A program made the position numbers and the translations under genes. The notes beneath the pieces were generated by a model. The model was not told the origin of the DNA, searched no databases, and saw only the letters and a program-made list of their open reading frames with translations. This document shows positions 54,936 through 62,752 of a stretch of DNA of 64,000 nucleotides, one piece after another (position 1 is the stretch's first letter; each line of letters opens with the position of its first letter). Source of the DNA: Propionicicella superfundia DSM 22317 (GTDB lineage: Bacteria > Actinomycetota > Actinomycetes > Propionibacteriales > Propionibacteriaceae); contig NZ_KE384020.1 of the NCBI RefSeq assembly GCF_000423465.1, positions 675,671 through 739,670 of the forward strand, given 5' to 3'.

Positions 54936-56617
54936 TCCGACGTCATGTCGCGAGCCGTCTCACGGTGATGGCCGTGCTCTCGCTGGTGTTCTCTCTCACC
55001 GGCGGGCTCTCGCCGGCGCGAGCGGAGAGCTACGTCACGATCACCGGGAGCGGCTCGACCTGGTCGCAGAACGCCCTCGACCAGTGGCGCAGCAACGTCG
55101 CCCGCAACTACGGCATGACGGTCAACTACAACGGCGTGGGCTCCTCGACCGGACGCAAGGAGTTCGGGATCAACGGCCAGCAGGGCACCGTCGACTTCGC
55201 GATCTCCGAGATCCCGTTCCAGAATCCCGCCGAGGACGGGTCCGTCGAGGTTCCCACGCACGGCTATGCCTACATGCCGATCGTGGCCGGCGGCACGTCC
55301 TTCATGTACAACCTGAAGATCAACGGCAAGCGGGTGACGAACCTGCGGCTGTCCGGCGAGACGATCACGAAGATCTTCACCGGCGACATCACCAACTGGA
55401 ACGACGCGGCCATCCAGACCGACAACCCCGCCCTGGCCATGCCGAACAAGAAGATCGTCCCCGTGATCCGCTCCGACGGCTCGGGCACGTCGGCCCAGTT
55501 CACCTTGTGGATGAGCAAGCAGTACCCGTCGCTGTGGAAGACGGGCATGACGTCGCAGTTCCCGTCGCGCGGCAACGCCAAGGCCCAGAAGGGGTCGGAC
55601 GGGGTCGCAGGCTACGTGTCGCAGAACTACGGCGAAGGAGCGATCACGTACGTCGAGTACTCCTACGCGAAGAAGGCCGGCTTCCCGGTGGCGAAGGTGC
55701 TCAACAAGTCGGGCTACTACATCGAGCCGACGGCGTCGTCGGTCGCGGTGGCGCTGATGAAGGCCGACATCAACACCACCAAGGGCTCGGCCAACTACCT
55801 CACCCAGATCCTGGACGGCGTGTACAACAGCACCGACAGGCGGGCCTACCCGTTGTCGAGCTACTCGTACGCGATCGTGCCCACCGAGACGGGCGGCATC
55901 TTCACCACAGACAAGGGAAAGACGCTGGGCGCGTTCATGCGCTACGTCCTGTGCGACGGGCAGCAACAGGCCGACACTCTCGGGTATTCCCCCCTGCCGC
56001 TCAACCTCGTGCAGGCCGGCTCCGACCAGATCAAGCGCATCCCGGGCGCCGGGAACACCGGCATCGACACCGACGCCTGCAACAACCCCACCTTCAAGAA
56101 GGGCGACAGCTCCACCAAGAACCGTCTTGCGGAGACCGCGGCCTACCCGGCCGACTGTGACAAGGCGGGGAACACCCAATGCACCGGCGGCACGGCCGGA
56201 GCGAAACAGGAGACGGCGGTGACCGGCAAGGGCAAAGGCGTGTCCAGCACCGGCAGCAGCTCCGGCAACGGGGGCAGCGGTGGCAGCACCACGGGCAGCA
56301 CCGGTGGTGGCAACGGCTCCGGGAACAACGGCACCTCCGGCGGTAGCACCAGCAGCGGCACCGACGACAGCGCGAGCTCGGGCGGGAATGTGCCCGTCTA
56401 CGACGAGGAGGGGAACCTGATCTCAGGCGGGGACTCGGGCGTGGGCGGCGCGGCCGTCGCCAGCCCGTTCACCCTCGCCGCTCCCGGCATGGGCACCGCT
56501 CAGTGGCTGATGATCGGATCGTCGATGCTGCTCGTCGGAGCGGTCGTCGCTCCCCCGCTCGTCTCTCAACGCCTGAGAGCGGGATCGAAGAAGGACGGGG
56601 GTGGCGGACGTGCGTAG
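54932..56617 (+). CDS. pstS: Phosphate-binding protein PstS, C-terminally membrane-anchored
   Basis: This 561-aa exported phosphate receptor has a Sec signal peptide ending ARA-ES (cleavage about 31/32) and no lipobox cysteine. The PstS domain begins YVTITGSGSTWSQNALDQW; IRSDGSGTSAQFT is the second phosphate-contact loop and VEYSYAKKAGFPVAK a typical late segment. After about residue 400 comes a Gly/Ser/Thr-rich linker, then one membrane helix (about 527-548) and a basic tail. It thus seems fixed in the membrane by its C-terminus instead of by lipid. The ATG overlaps pstA (ATGA). Confidence 0.9.
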   Translation: MIRRHVASRLTVMAVLSLVFSLTGGLSPARAESYVTITGSGSTWSQNALDQWRSNVARNYGMTVNYNGVGSSTGRKEFGINGQQGTVDFAISEIPFQNPAEDGSVEVPTHGYAYMPIVAGGTSFMYNLKINGKRVTNLRLSGETITKIFTGDITNWNDAAIQTDNPALAMPNKKIVPVIRSDGSGTSAQFTLWMSKQYPSLWKTGMTSQFPSRGNAKAQKGSDGVAGYVSQNYGEGAITYVEYSYAKKAGFPVAKVLNKSGYYIEPTASSVAVALMKADINTTKGSANYLTQILDGVYNSTDRRAYPLSSYSYAIVPTETGGIFTTDKGKTLGAFMRYVLCDGQQQADTLGYSPLPLNLVQAGSDQIKRIPGAGNTGIDTDACNNPTFKKGDSSTKNRLAETAAYPADCDKAGNTQCTGGTAGAKQETAVTGKGKGVSSTGSSSGNGGSGGSTTGSTGGGNGSGNNGTSGGSTSSGTDDSASSGGNVPVYDEEGNLISGGDSGVGGAAVASPFTLAAPGMGTAQWLMIGSSMLLVGAVVAPPLVSQRLRAGSKKDGGGGRA

Positions 56618-59552
56618 CTCCCAAACGACCGTTGAGCTTGTCGAAGCGACCGTTGAGCCCTTCGACGGGCTCAGGACGGCGCCTGTCGAAACGGTCTCTG
56701 TGGCTTCGACAAGCTCAGCCACCGGATCATCGAACCTGTCGAAACGACCGTTGAGCCCTTCGACAAACTCAGCCACCGGATCATCGAACCTGTCGAAACG
56801 ACCGTTGAGCCCTTCGACGGGCTCAGGACGGCGCCTGTCGAAACGGTCTCTTGCGACGGTCGCAGCACTGGCGGTGACCCTGGGTGCCCTCGGCGCCTTC
56901 GGCGGCTTCATCGTCCCGACGCCTGCGGCAGCGGACGGCACCACCACGTCGGCGAAGACCATCACGGCCGCCGACTACTACCAGAACGCGTGGAGCACCG
57001 ACGCAGAGCGCACAGCCGCCAAGACCGGTGCACCGTTCCCCGACCTGAAGGTCACGATCTCCCAGACCGAGGACCTGATGCAGCAGGGCATCACGCTCAG
57101 CTACTCGGGCGGCACGAAGTCGACCGAGCCGCAGGGCACCGTCGTCGGCGGGGAGAGTTTCCTCCAGGTCGCGCAGTGCTGGGGCGATGAGCCGGGCAGC
57201 AACGGGACGCGGCCCGACAGACGCACCTGCCAGTACGGCGGTACGAACGGCGGCGGCGCCACGCGGGACGGCTACCGGGACACCGAGAGCGTCGACCCGA
57301 CCCACGACGCGCAGTACTCGGCCGATGTGGGCGGATACACCTATACCAACACCCCCTTCGTGGGGTACAATGACGGGCTTGTCGTCGACGAAGCGAAAGC
57401 CCCCGACGACAAGGTGCTCATCAACACCACCAAGAACACCGCCGGGCAGGTCGTGATGAAGACCGGGTCCGACTACGTGCAGCTCTACAACAACACGTTC
57501 TTCAACGCGAACACGACCAATGAGCTCACGTGGGCGCCGTTCGGCTCCGACGGCACGGGATCGGCGCCGTTCGAAGTGCAGACCGCGATGCAGGCGCCCG
57601 GGCTGGGTTGCGGAACGCCCATCACCCAGGCCGACGGCTCGGTGAAGGGGCAGTCGTGCTGGCTCGTCGTCATCCCGCGCGGCACGAGCGACAACGGTGC
57701 GAACTACATCACGACGTCCGGTCTGTGGTGGGACTCCTGGGAGCACCACATCGCGGTGAAGCTCCAGTTCAAGCCGCTCGGAGTGCGATGCGAGCTCGGT
57801 GCCTCCGAGCGACAGCTCGCCGGCAGCGAGTTGATCGCCGAGGCGATCGGCTCGTGGCAACCGGTCGTGTGCCAGGACGCGTCGCCGTTCGTCCTGGCAC
57901 GGATCCCCGAGTCCGACGCCGCTGCCGCCGCGTCCGGTACGGCGCCGAGCCCGCTGGCATTGACCTCCCGACCTCTCGACCTCGAGCGGGTGTCTGTGGA
58001 CGAGGATCCGCTGGCTTACGCTCCGGTCGCCCTGGGCGGCGTCACGATCTCCTTCGCGATCGACGCCTGGCCCGCGAGTTCGGCGAAACCCGAATACCAA
58101 GCGCGCCGGGGTCTGCCGCTCACCAGCATGAAGCTCACCCCCCGACTGGTCGCCAAACTGCTCACCGCCTCCTACCGCAACGCGATCCCCGCAGGCGCCG
58201 ATGCCAGCCACCTGGGCTACAAGAGCGCTGCCGAACCCGGCAAGAACCCGTTGTCGATCGTGCTCGACAAGGACTTCCAGGAGATCAACGACCCCGAGTG
58301 GGCGGCGCAGAACATCAGCGGCATTTCGGTGTCCGACGCGCTGGAGCCGCTGGGCCGCTCCGATCTGGCGCAGCGGGTCTGGGAGTACGTGCTGGCCGAC
58401 AAGGAGGCCCGGGAGTGGCTGAACGGCAAGGCCGATCCGTGGGGCATGGTCGTCAACCCGTGCTATTCGACCAATGCGAAGGTCAGCGCCACATGTCCCA
58501 AGACCGAGGACGACGCGCCGGACACGGCGCCCCTGGTGCTCCCGCGCGACGACTTCCCGAAGGCCGACCCGTCCTTCAAGCCGGAGATCAACCCCGACCA
58601 GGTCGGCGGCAGCGGAGAGGTCAATCTCGTCACGTGGCGGCCCTACACCAGTGGCTTCACCGACGGCGCCTACCGGGTGCTGCGCGGCGACGGCATGATC
58701 CTCAGCGGGTGGACGCCGGCCGTCACGGACCCCAAGACGGGAAGCGTCCTCACACCGGGCAAGTTCGGCACGCAGTCGCGCCAATTGCTCGGCAGCCGAC
58801 AAGTGATCGGAGTCAGCACGTCACCGTCGGCGCAGGCGTACCAGACGGCGACCGCCCTGTTGCGCAACCCGGCCGGGGAGTTCGTCGGCCCGACGACAGC
58901 AGGGCTGCAAGCGGCCGCGGCGGCGATGACCGCCACGAAGGAGCAGGCGCAGGTCGTGTCCTTCGACCAGACCTCGGCCACGGCGAAGGCGGCGAAGGAC
59001 GCCTACCCGCTGGCGATGCCGATCTACGCGGCACTGAACCCCAAGCAGACGGACGCCGCGGCACGCGCTGACTACGCCGACCTCATCAGCTACGCGGCCA
59101 CCACCGGGCAGAGCCCGGGCACCGACGAGGGGAAACTGCCGGCCGGGTACGCACCGATCCCGAAGGCGTGGCAAGCCCAGGCGTTGAAGGCCGCCGAGGC
59201 GATCCGGAAAGGCGCCTGGCCCAGCGATTCCACCCCGAGCCCCGCCACCACGACCTCGCCGTCGAAAGCCGCTCCCAGTGACACGACCTCGGGAACGTCG
59301 AGCGGTGACGCGACGCCCTCTCCCGGCTCGCAGGTCTCCGACTCCGCAGGCGCACCGTCGAGCGCCGCGCAGCCCGCCACCGGGGACAACCCGGCGGCAG
59401 AGGGCACGCCCGGCGGCAGCCTGCGGGGCTCCGACACACCCGACGACCCGGGCATAGGCGCACTGGGTGCCGCCGTGCCGGCCACAGGCCTCGTCGGCCT
59501 GGCCGCCGCCCTGGGCGTCCCCGCGATCTCGCGTTTCCGGCGGTCGCCGTGA
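56610..59552 (+). CDS. Large exported, C-terminally anchored protein of the pst locus with repeat-encoded N-terminus
   Basis: This protein of about 980 aa has a signal-like hydrophobic segment that begins only at residue 81 (LATVAALAVTLGALGAF, predicted cleavage after PTPAAA near 108). The first 76 or so residues are encoded by palindromic repeats and read as Ser/Thr/Pro-rich sequence (LSKRPLSPST occurs twice). The mature part (about 110-870) is rich in Trp, Cys and Gly and contains SYSGG, CWGDEPGS and QYGG. I cannot assign it to a known family. A Thr/Ser/Pro linker, a C-terminal membrane helix and a basic end (SRFRRSP) follow. The GTG at 56610 overlaps the pstS stop by 8 nt; a GTG at 56601 is possible. 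No other in-frame ATG/GTG/TTG lies nearer to the signal segment. Confidence 0.75.
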   Translation: MRSSQTTVELVEATVEPFDGLRTAPVETVSVASTSSATGSSNLSKRPLSPSTNSATGSSNLSKRPLSPSTGSGRRLSKRSLATVAALAVTLGALGAFGGFIVPTPAAADGTTTSAKTITAADYYQNAWSTDAERTAAKTGAPFPDLKVTISQTEDLMQQGITLSYSGGTKSTEPQGTVVGGESFLQVAQCWGDEPGSNGTRPDRRTCQYGGTNGGGATRDGYRDTESVDPTHDAQYSADVGGYTYTNTPFVGYNDGLVVDEAKAPDDKVLINTTKNTAGQVVMKTGSDYVQLYNNTFFNANTTNELTWAPFGSDGTGSAPFEVQTAMQAPGLGCGTPITQADGSVKGQSCWLVVIPRGTSDNGANYITTSGLWWDSWEHHIAVKLQFKPLGVRCELGASERQLAGSELIAEAIGSWQPVVCQDASPFVLARIPESDAAAAASGTAPSPLALTSRPLDLERVSVDEDPLAYAPVALGGVTISFAIDAWPASSAKPEYQARRGLPLTSMKLTPRLVAKLLTASYRNAIPAGADASHLGYKSAAEPGKNPLSIVLDKDFQEINDPEWAAQNISGISVSDALEPLGRSDLAQRVWEYVLADKEAREWLNGKADPWGMVVNPCYSTNAKVSATCPKTEDDAPDTAPLVLPRDDFPKADPSFKPEINPDQVGGSGEVNLVTWRPYTSGFTDGAYRVLRGDGMILSGWTPAVTDPKTGSVLTPGKFGTQSRQLLGSRQVIGVSTSPSAQAYQTATALLRNPAGEFVGPTTAGLQAAAAAMTATKEQAQVVSFDQTSATAKAAKDAYPLAMPIYAALNPKQTDAAARADYADLISYAATTGQSPGTDEGKLPAGYAPIPKAWQAQALKAAEAIRKGAWPSDSTPSPATTTSPSKAAPSDTTSGTSSGDATPSPGSQVSDSAGAPSSAAQPATGDNPAAEGTPGGSLRGSDTPDDPGIGALGAAVPATGLVGLAAALGVPAISRFRRSP
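56631..56850. repeat. Palindromic-element cluster inside a coding region
   Basis: At least six copies of the GAGCYTGTCGA-type core in both orientations are packed here. A perfect hairpin GTGGCT-TCGACAAGCTC-AGCCAC lies at 56700-56722. TGAGCCC-TTCGAC-GGGCTCA palindromes occur at about 56653-56672 and 56805-56824. A 54-bp direct duplication has starts at 56717 and 56771. The array is translated in frame as the N-terminal extension of the downstream protein; the 54-bp period (18 codons) keeps the frame. Confidence 0.9.
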
Positions 59553-59675
59553 AGCGTCCGGTCGCCCCACAGACCACAGGCCGGGGCGTGGAGTGCCACC
59601 GGCCTGCGGGGTTGGTTCGCAGTTTCACTGCGTCCCGACCAAGAACCCCTTCACTCGGATCGGAAAGGATCTGTA

Positions 59676-60794
59676 ATGAAGTTTAGTCGTCCCATCGCCC
59701 TGGGCGTTGCCGCAGGGCTCGCCATCGGCGCATTCGGTATCGGTGCGCCCACCGCCTCGGCCGAGCCGGTGTCCGACAGCTTCGTGGCTGTCGGCTCCGA
59801 CACGCTACAGGACGTCATGAACGCGCTCGCCAATGGCACGAACATCACGGGGCCCACCGTTCGTTCGACTGCCAATGGCGCCTACATCGGCTCGTTCGAC
59901 GCCACCGGTTCCAACTGGATCCAGACGAAGTCGAACGGCGTCCGCTTCGGCCGTCCGAACGGTTCGGGCGACGGCGTCACGGCGCTCAGCCGCTCCATCG
60001 ACGGGCGGGCCTACAGCTCGGGCACCGTCGGTGGTCCGATCAACGTCACCATCACCGGCCAGGTCGACATCGCCCGCTCCTCGTCGGGCCCGAAGACGCA
60101 GGATGCGAACGGCGCGCTGCGCTACATTCCGTTCGGCCGCGATGCGCTGACGTACGCTCATTCGGCTGGCGACAACGCCGCGTTCAATCACATCGACACG
60201 GCTGCGCTCAAGAACCTGTTCGACTGCACCGAGACCACCATCGGCGGCGTTACCGTCACCCCGGTGATCCCGCAGGCGGGATCCGGCACCCGCAAGGACT
60301 TCCTCGCCAAGATCGGGGTCACCTACGCGAGTGACGTCGTGCCGAGCTGCGTCAAGATCGGCCAGGAGCACGACACGTCGCATCTCGCCGACGGCACGGA
60401 CTTCCCGGCCAACGCCGTCACGCCGATGTCGGCCGCCCAGTGGGTTGCGCAGAACACGGGCGCGGGCATCGACCGCCGCGGCAACGGCGTCAAGGTCGGC
60501 TCGCCGACCGGAATCGCGCCCGTCACCGGTGAAGGCACGGCCATGGTGCCCAACCAGGCCTTCTACAACGACACCACCTGGGGTCGCGACACCTACCTCG
60601 TCGTCGAGAACGCTCGCGTGACCTCGGGGGATGCGAAGTACGACGCTGGCCTCGCGAACCTCGTGAGCAGCAGCAACGACAAGCTCGGCAACACGGGCAC
60701 TGTCGCACCGAGCCAGGCCGGATCGGTGAAGAAGAAGTTCGGCTTCCTCGCCCCGTCAAGCACCACTCCGCTGCGCGCGCCGCTCGCTGACTGA
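59676..60794 (+). CDS. Secreted PstS-like substrate-binding protein
   Basis: This 372-aa exported protein has a signal peptide ending PTASA-EP (cleavage about 29/30) and no lipobox or C-terminal membrane helix, so it should be released or bound non-covalently. The N-terminal FVAVGSDTLQDVMNAL and the internal VIPQAGSGTRKDFLAKIG resemble the two phosphate-binding loops of the PstS/periplasmic binding protein type II fold, and GPINVTITGQVDIARSSSGP fits a PstS-like hinge. GGAAAGGA upstream of the ATG is a good ribosome-binding site. It lies 123 nt after the anchored large protein, a soluble receptor beside two anchored ones. Confidence 0.75.
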   Translation: MKFSRPIALGVAAGLAIGAFGIGAPTASAEPVSDSFVAVGSDTLQDVMNALANGTNITGPTVRSTANGAYIGSFDATGSNWIQTKSNGVRFGRPNGSGDGVTALSRSIDGRAYSSGTVGGPINVTITGQVDIARSSSGPKTQDANGALRYIPFGRDALTYAHSAGDNAAFNHIDTAALKNLFDCTETTIGGVTVTPVIPQAGSGTRKDFLAKIGVTYASDVVPSCVKIGQEHDTSHLADGTDFPANAVTPMSAAQWVAQNTGAGIDRRGNGVKVGSPTGIAPVTGEGTAMVPNQAFYNDTTWGRDTYLVVENARVTSGDAKYDAGLANLVSSSNDKLGNTGTVAPSQAGSVKKKFGFLAPSSTTPLRAPLAD

Positions 60795-60830
60795 CGCCCA
60801 GCACACGTGAGAACCAGAAAGGAATCCATA

Positions 60831-62528
60831 GTGAAGACCACCGTGAAGTGGCGCGCGGCAGCAGTCGGCGTCCTCAGCTTCGCCTTGCTGGCGACCGGGG
60901 CGGGGATGGCCCACGCCGCCCCAGGCGACCCCCTCCCTGTCCAGTCCAACGGTTCCAAGAGTTCGTTCTTCCTCTACAACGGGGATTTCGAGCGCGCTGA
61001 CACCAACCTGAGCACGGTCTTTCATAAGGGCGACACTCTGACCGCTGCGGCCAGCCCCACCGACTTCCTCGCTGACATCAATCCCTCACCGGACCGTCCC
61101 GTCAGCGGGGCGGCCACGTTCACCGAGGTCTACCGGTTCATCTCCCTCAAGAACGACGCCGATGTTGCGGGCGGCAAGAACACCTGGAAAGCGTGGGCCG
61201 TTGACTCGGCAACCGGTCCGAATGGCGGCACCCAGATGCCGAGCATGTCGCTTGAGTCGTTCGGCCCGCAGGCCCCGGCCGTGATCGCGGCGGGCGGCTC
61301 GTACTGGTACGGGATCGCCTACACCATCAACAACGGCGTGACGACTGTCGGCGCGACCTACCGTGAGATCAACATCACGGCCGGGTCGGGCGACTACACC
61401 GTCGGCGCGGTCGAGGTCGAGCAGGCTCCGGTCGAGCAGAAGGACACCACCACGACACTGTCGGCCGACAAGACCTCGGTCGAGGCCGGCAGCAGCGTGA
61501 CCCTCACGGCCAACGTCAGCGCGACCGACGCGACCGTCACGGGCAACGTGCAGTTCTTCGAGGGCTCCAAGTCCCTGGGCAGCGTCGGTCTGGCCAACGG
61601 CCAGGCGACGAAGTCGGTCACGGTCAGCCCGGAGGGTGAGCACTCCTACACCGCGAAGTTCGTGGAGAACACGGACTTCAAGGCGTCCGAGTCCGCAGCC
61701 GTCGTCGTGACGGCCACCGAGCCGACGGCGCCGGTCGTCCCGAACGCACCCACCGAGAGCGCTCTCAACGAGGGCACCCGGAACGGTGCGACCGCCGCGA
61801 TCAACGAGAACACCGTCACCTTGACGGTCCCCGCGAGCCTCAACGGCACGACCGTCAACGTGTTCGCCTACTCCACGGCGACGTTCCTCGGCGAGGCCAC
61901 CGTCACCGACGGACAGCTCACGGTGGATGTCTCCGTCTTGAAGCCCGGTGAGCACAAGCTCGCCATCACCGACCCGACCTCGGGCGACATCCTCGCCTGG
62001 GCGGCGTTCAGCAAGACCGCGGCCGCGGTGCAGCCCAGCATCGCCAAGCAGATCAACGCCGAGGTCGCCGCGCTCGAGCCCGCCGACGGCGAGTTCTCGC
62101 TGACCAACCTCAGCGGCGACACCGTGACCCTCGCCGATCCGGCGATCGTGAACGGCCAGTCCGTCTCCTCCGGTGCGCTGGGTCAGTTCAAGGTCACCGA
62201 CCTGCGTCAGGTCTCCAAGCCGGGCTGGACGCTCGGCACCACCGTGCAGCAGTTCACGCTGTCCGGTGGCACCGAGACCATCGAGAACAGCGCCCTCGGC
62301 ATTGCGCCGCAGAGCGTCAACCAGTCGGGCGGCACCGCCGAGGCTCCGGCGCTCAGCGCAGCGCAGGTGTCCGGGAGCGCCACCTACCCGTGGAACTTCG
62401 CCACCCTGGCGGCGGGGAAGTACTCCGGCGTGACGACGTTCGACGCCGACCTGCAGTTCACCGCCCCGCAGGGCAAGCCGGCCGGTACCTACACCTCGAC
62501 GCTCACGCTGACGCTCATCTCCGAATGA
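60831..62528 (+). CDS. Secreted Ig-like domain protein with WxL-like C-terminal region
   Basis: This 565-aa exported protein has a signal peptide ending MAHA-AP (about 29/30). Residues of about 30-200 form an unrecognised extracellular domain. About 203-293 is a bacterial Ig-like repeat (DTTTTLSADKTSVEAGSSVTL to VVVTATEPT). The C-terminal 170 residues end in PAGTYTSTLTLTLISE and contain KPGWTLGTTVQQF near residue 466. These resemble the two WxL-domain signatures (W-x-L, then Y-x3-L-T-W-x-L), with Leu replacing the second Trp. The GTG at 60831 has AGAAAGGAA upstream; an earlier GTG at 60807 overlaps that site. The following gene encodes a DUF916 protein, the known partner type of WxL proteins. 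Confidence 0.7.
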   Translation: MKTTVKWRAAAVGVLSFALLATGAGMAHAAPGDPLPVQSNGSKSSFFLYNGDFERADTNLSTVFHKGDTLTAAASPTDFLADINPSPDRPVSGAATFTEVYRFISLKNDADVAGGKNTWKAWAVDSATGPNGGTQMPSMSLESFGPQAPAVIAAGGSYWYGIAYTINNGVTTVGATYREINITAGSGDYTVGAVEVEQAPVEQKDTTTTLSADKTSVEAGSSVTLTANVSATDATVTGNVQFFEGSKSLGSVGLANGQATKSVTVSPEGEHSYTAKFVENTDFKASESAAVVVTATEPTAPVVPNAPTESALNEGTRNGATAAINENTVTLTVPASLNGTTVNVFAYSTATFLGEATVTDGQLTVDVSVLKPGEHKLAITDPTSGDILAWAAFSKTAAAVQPSIAKQINAEVAALEPADGEFSLTNLSGDTVTLADPAIVNGQSVSSGALGQFKVTDLRQVSKPGWTLGTTVQQFTLSGGTETIENSALGIAPQSVNQSGGTAEAPALSAAQVSGSATYPWNFATLAAGKYSGVTTFDADLQFTAPQGKPAGTYTSTLTLTLISE

Positions 62529-62607
62529 GCCAGGGCCGGATGAACTCGTGCCGGTCGTCGCACTCGACCACATGACCGCATCCGGCTGAGCGGACCATCG
62601 ACAAGGG

Positions 62608-62643
62608 TCGTTCGCGCCCGGACCATCTCCCGGGCGCGAACGA
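62608..62643 (+). terminator. Strong hairpin between the WxL-like and DUF916 genes
   Basis: A perfect 14-bp stem (TCGTTCGCGCCCGG at 62608-62621 with its complement at 62630-62643) and an 8-nt loop lie 80 nt after the WxL-like stop. There is no U-tract. It could terminate or partly attenuate transcription, making the DUF916 gene less expressed than the secreted proteins, or protect the upstream mRNA end. Confidence 0.7.
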
Positions 62644-62752
62644 TCTGCGTCGCCGTCCCGTCATCACGCCGTCTCCTCCTCGTTCGCCATTGTTCAGCCG
62701 GTGGCCACCCAACGACCATCCGCTCCTCTCTTCGAGACCACAAGGTGAAGCC

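Noticed and set aside
59553-59675. Missing pstB remnant
   Set aside because: The gaps between the surface-protein genes are too short and contain no Walker or ABC signature fragments on either strand.
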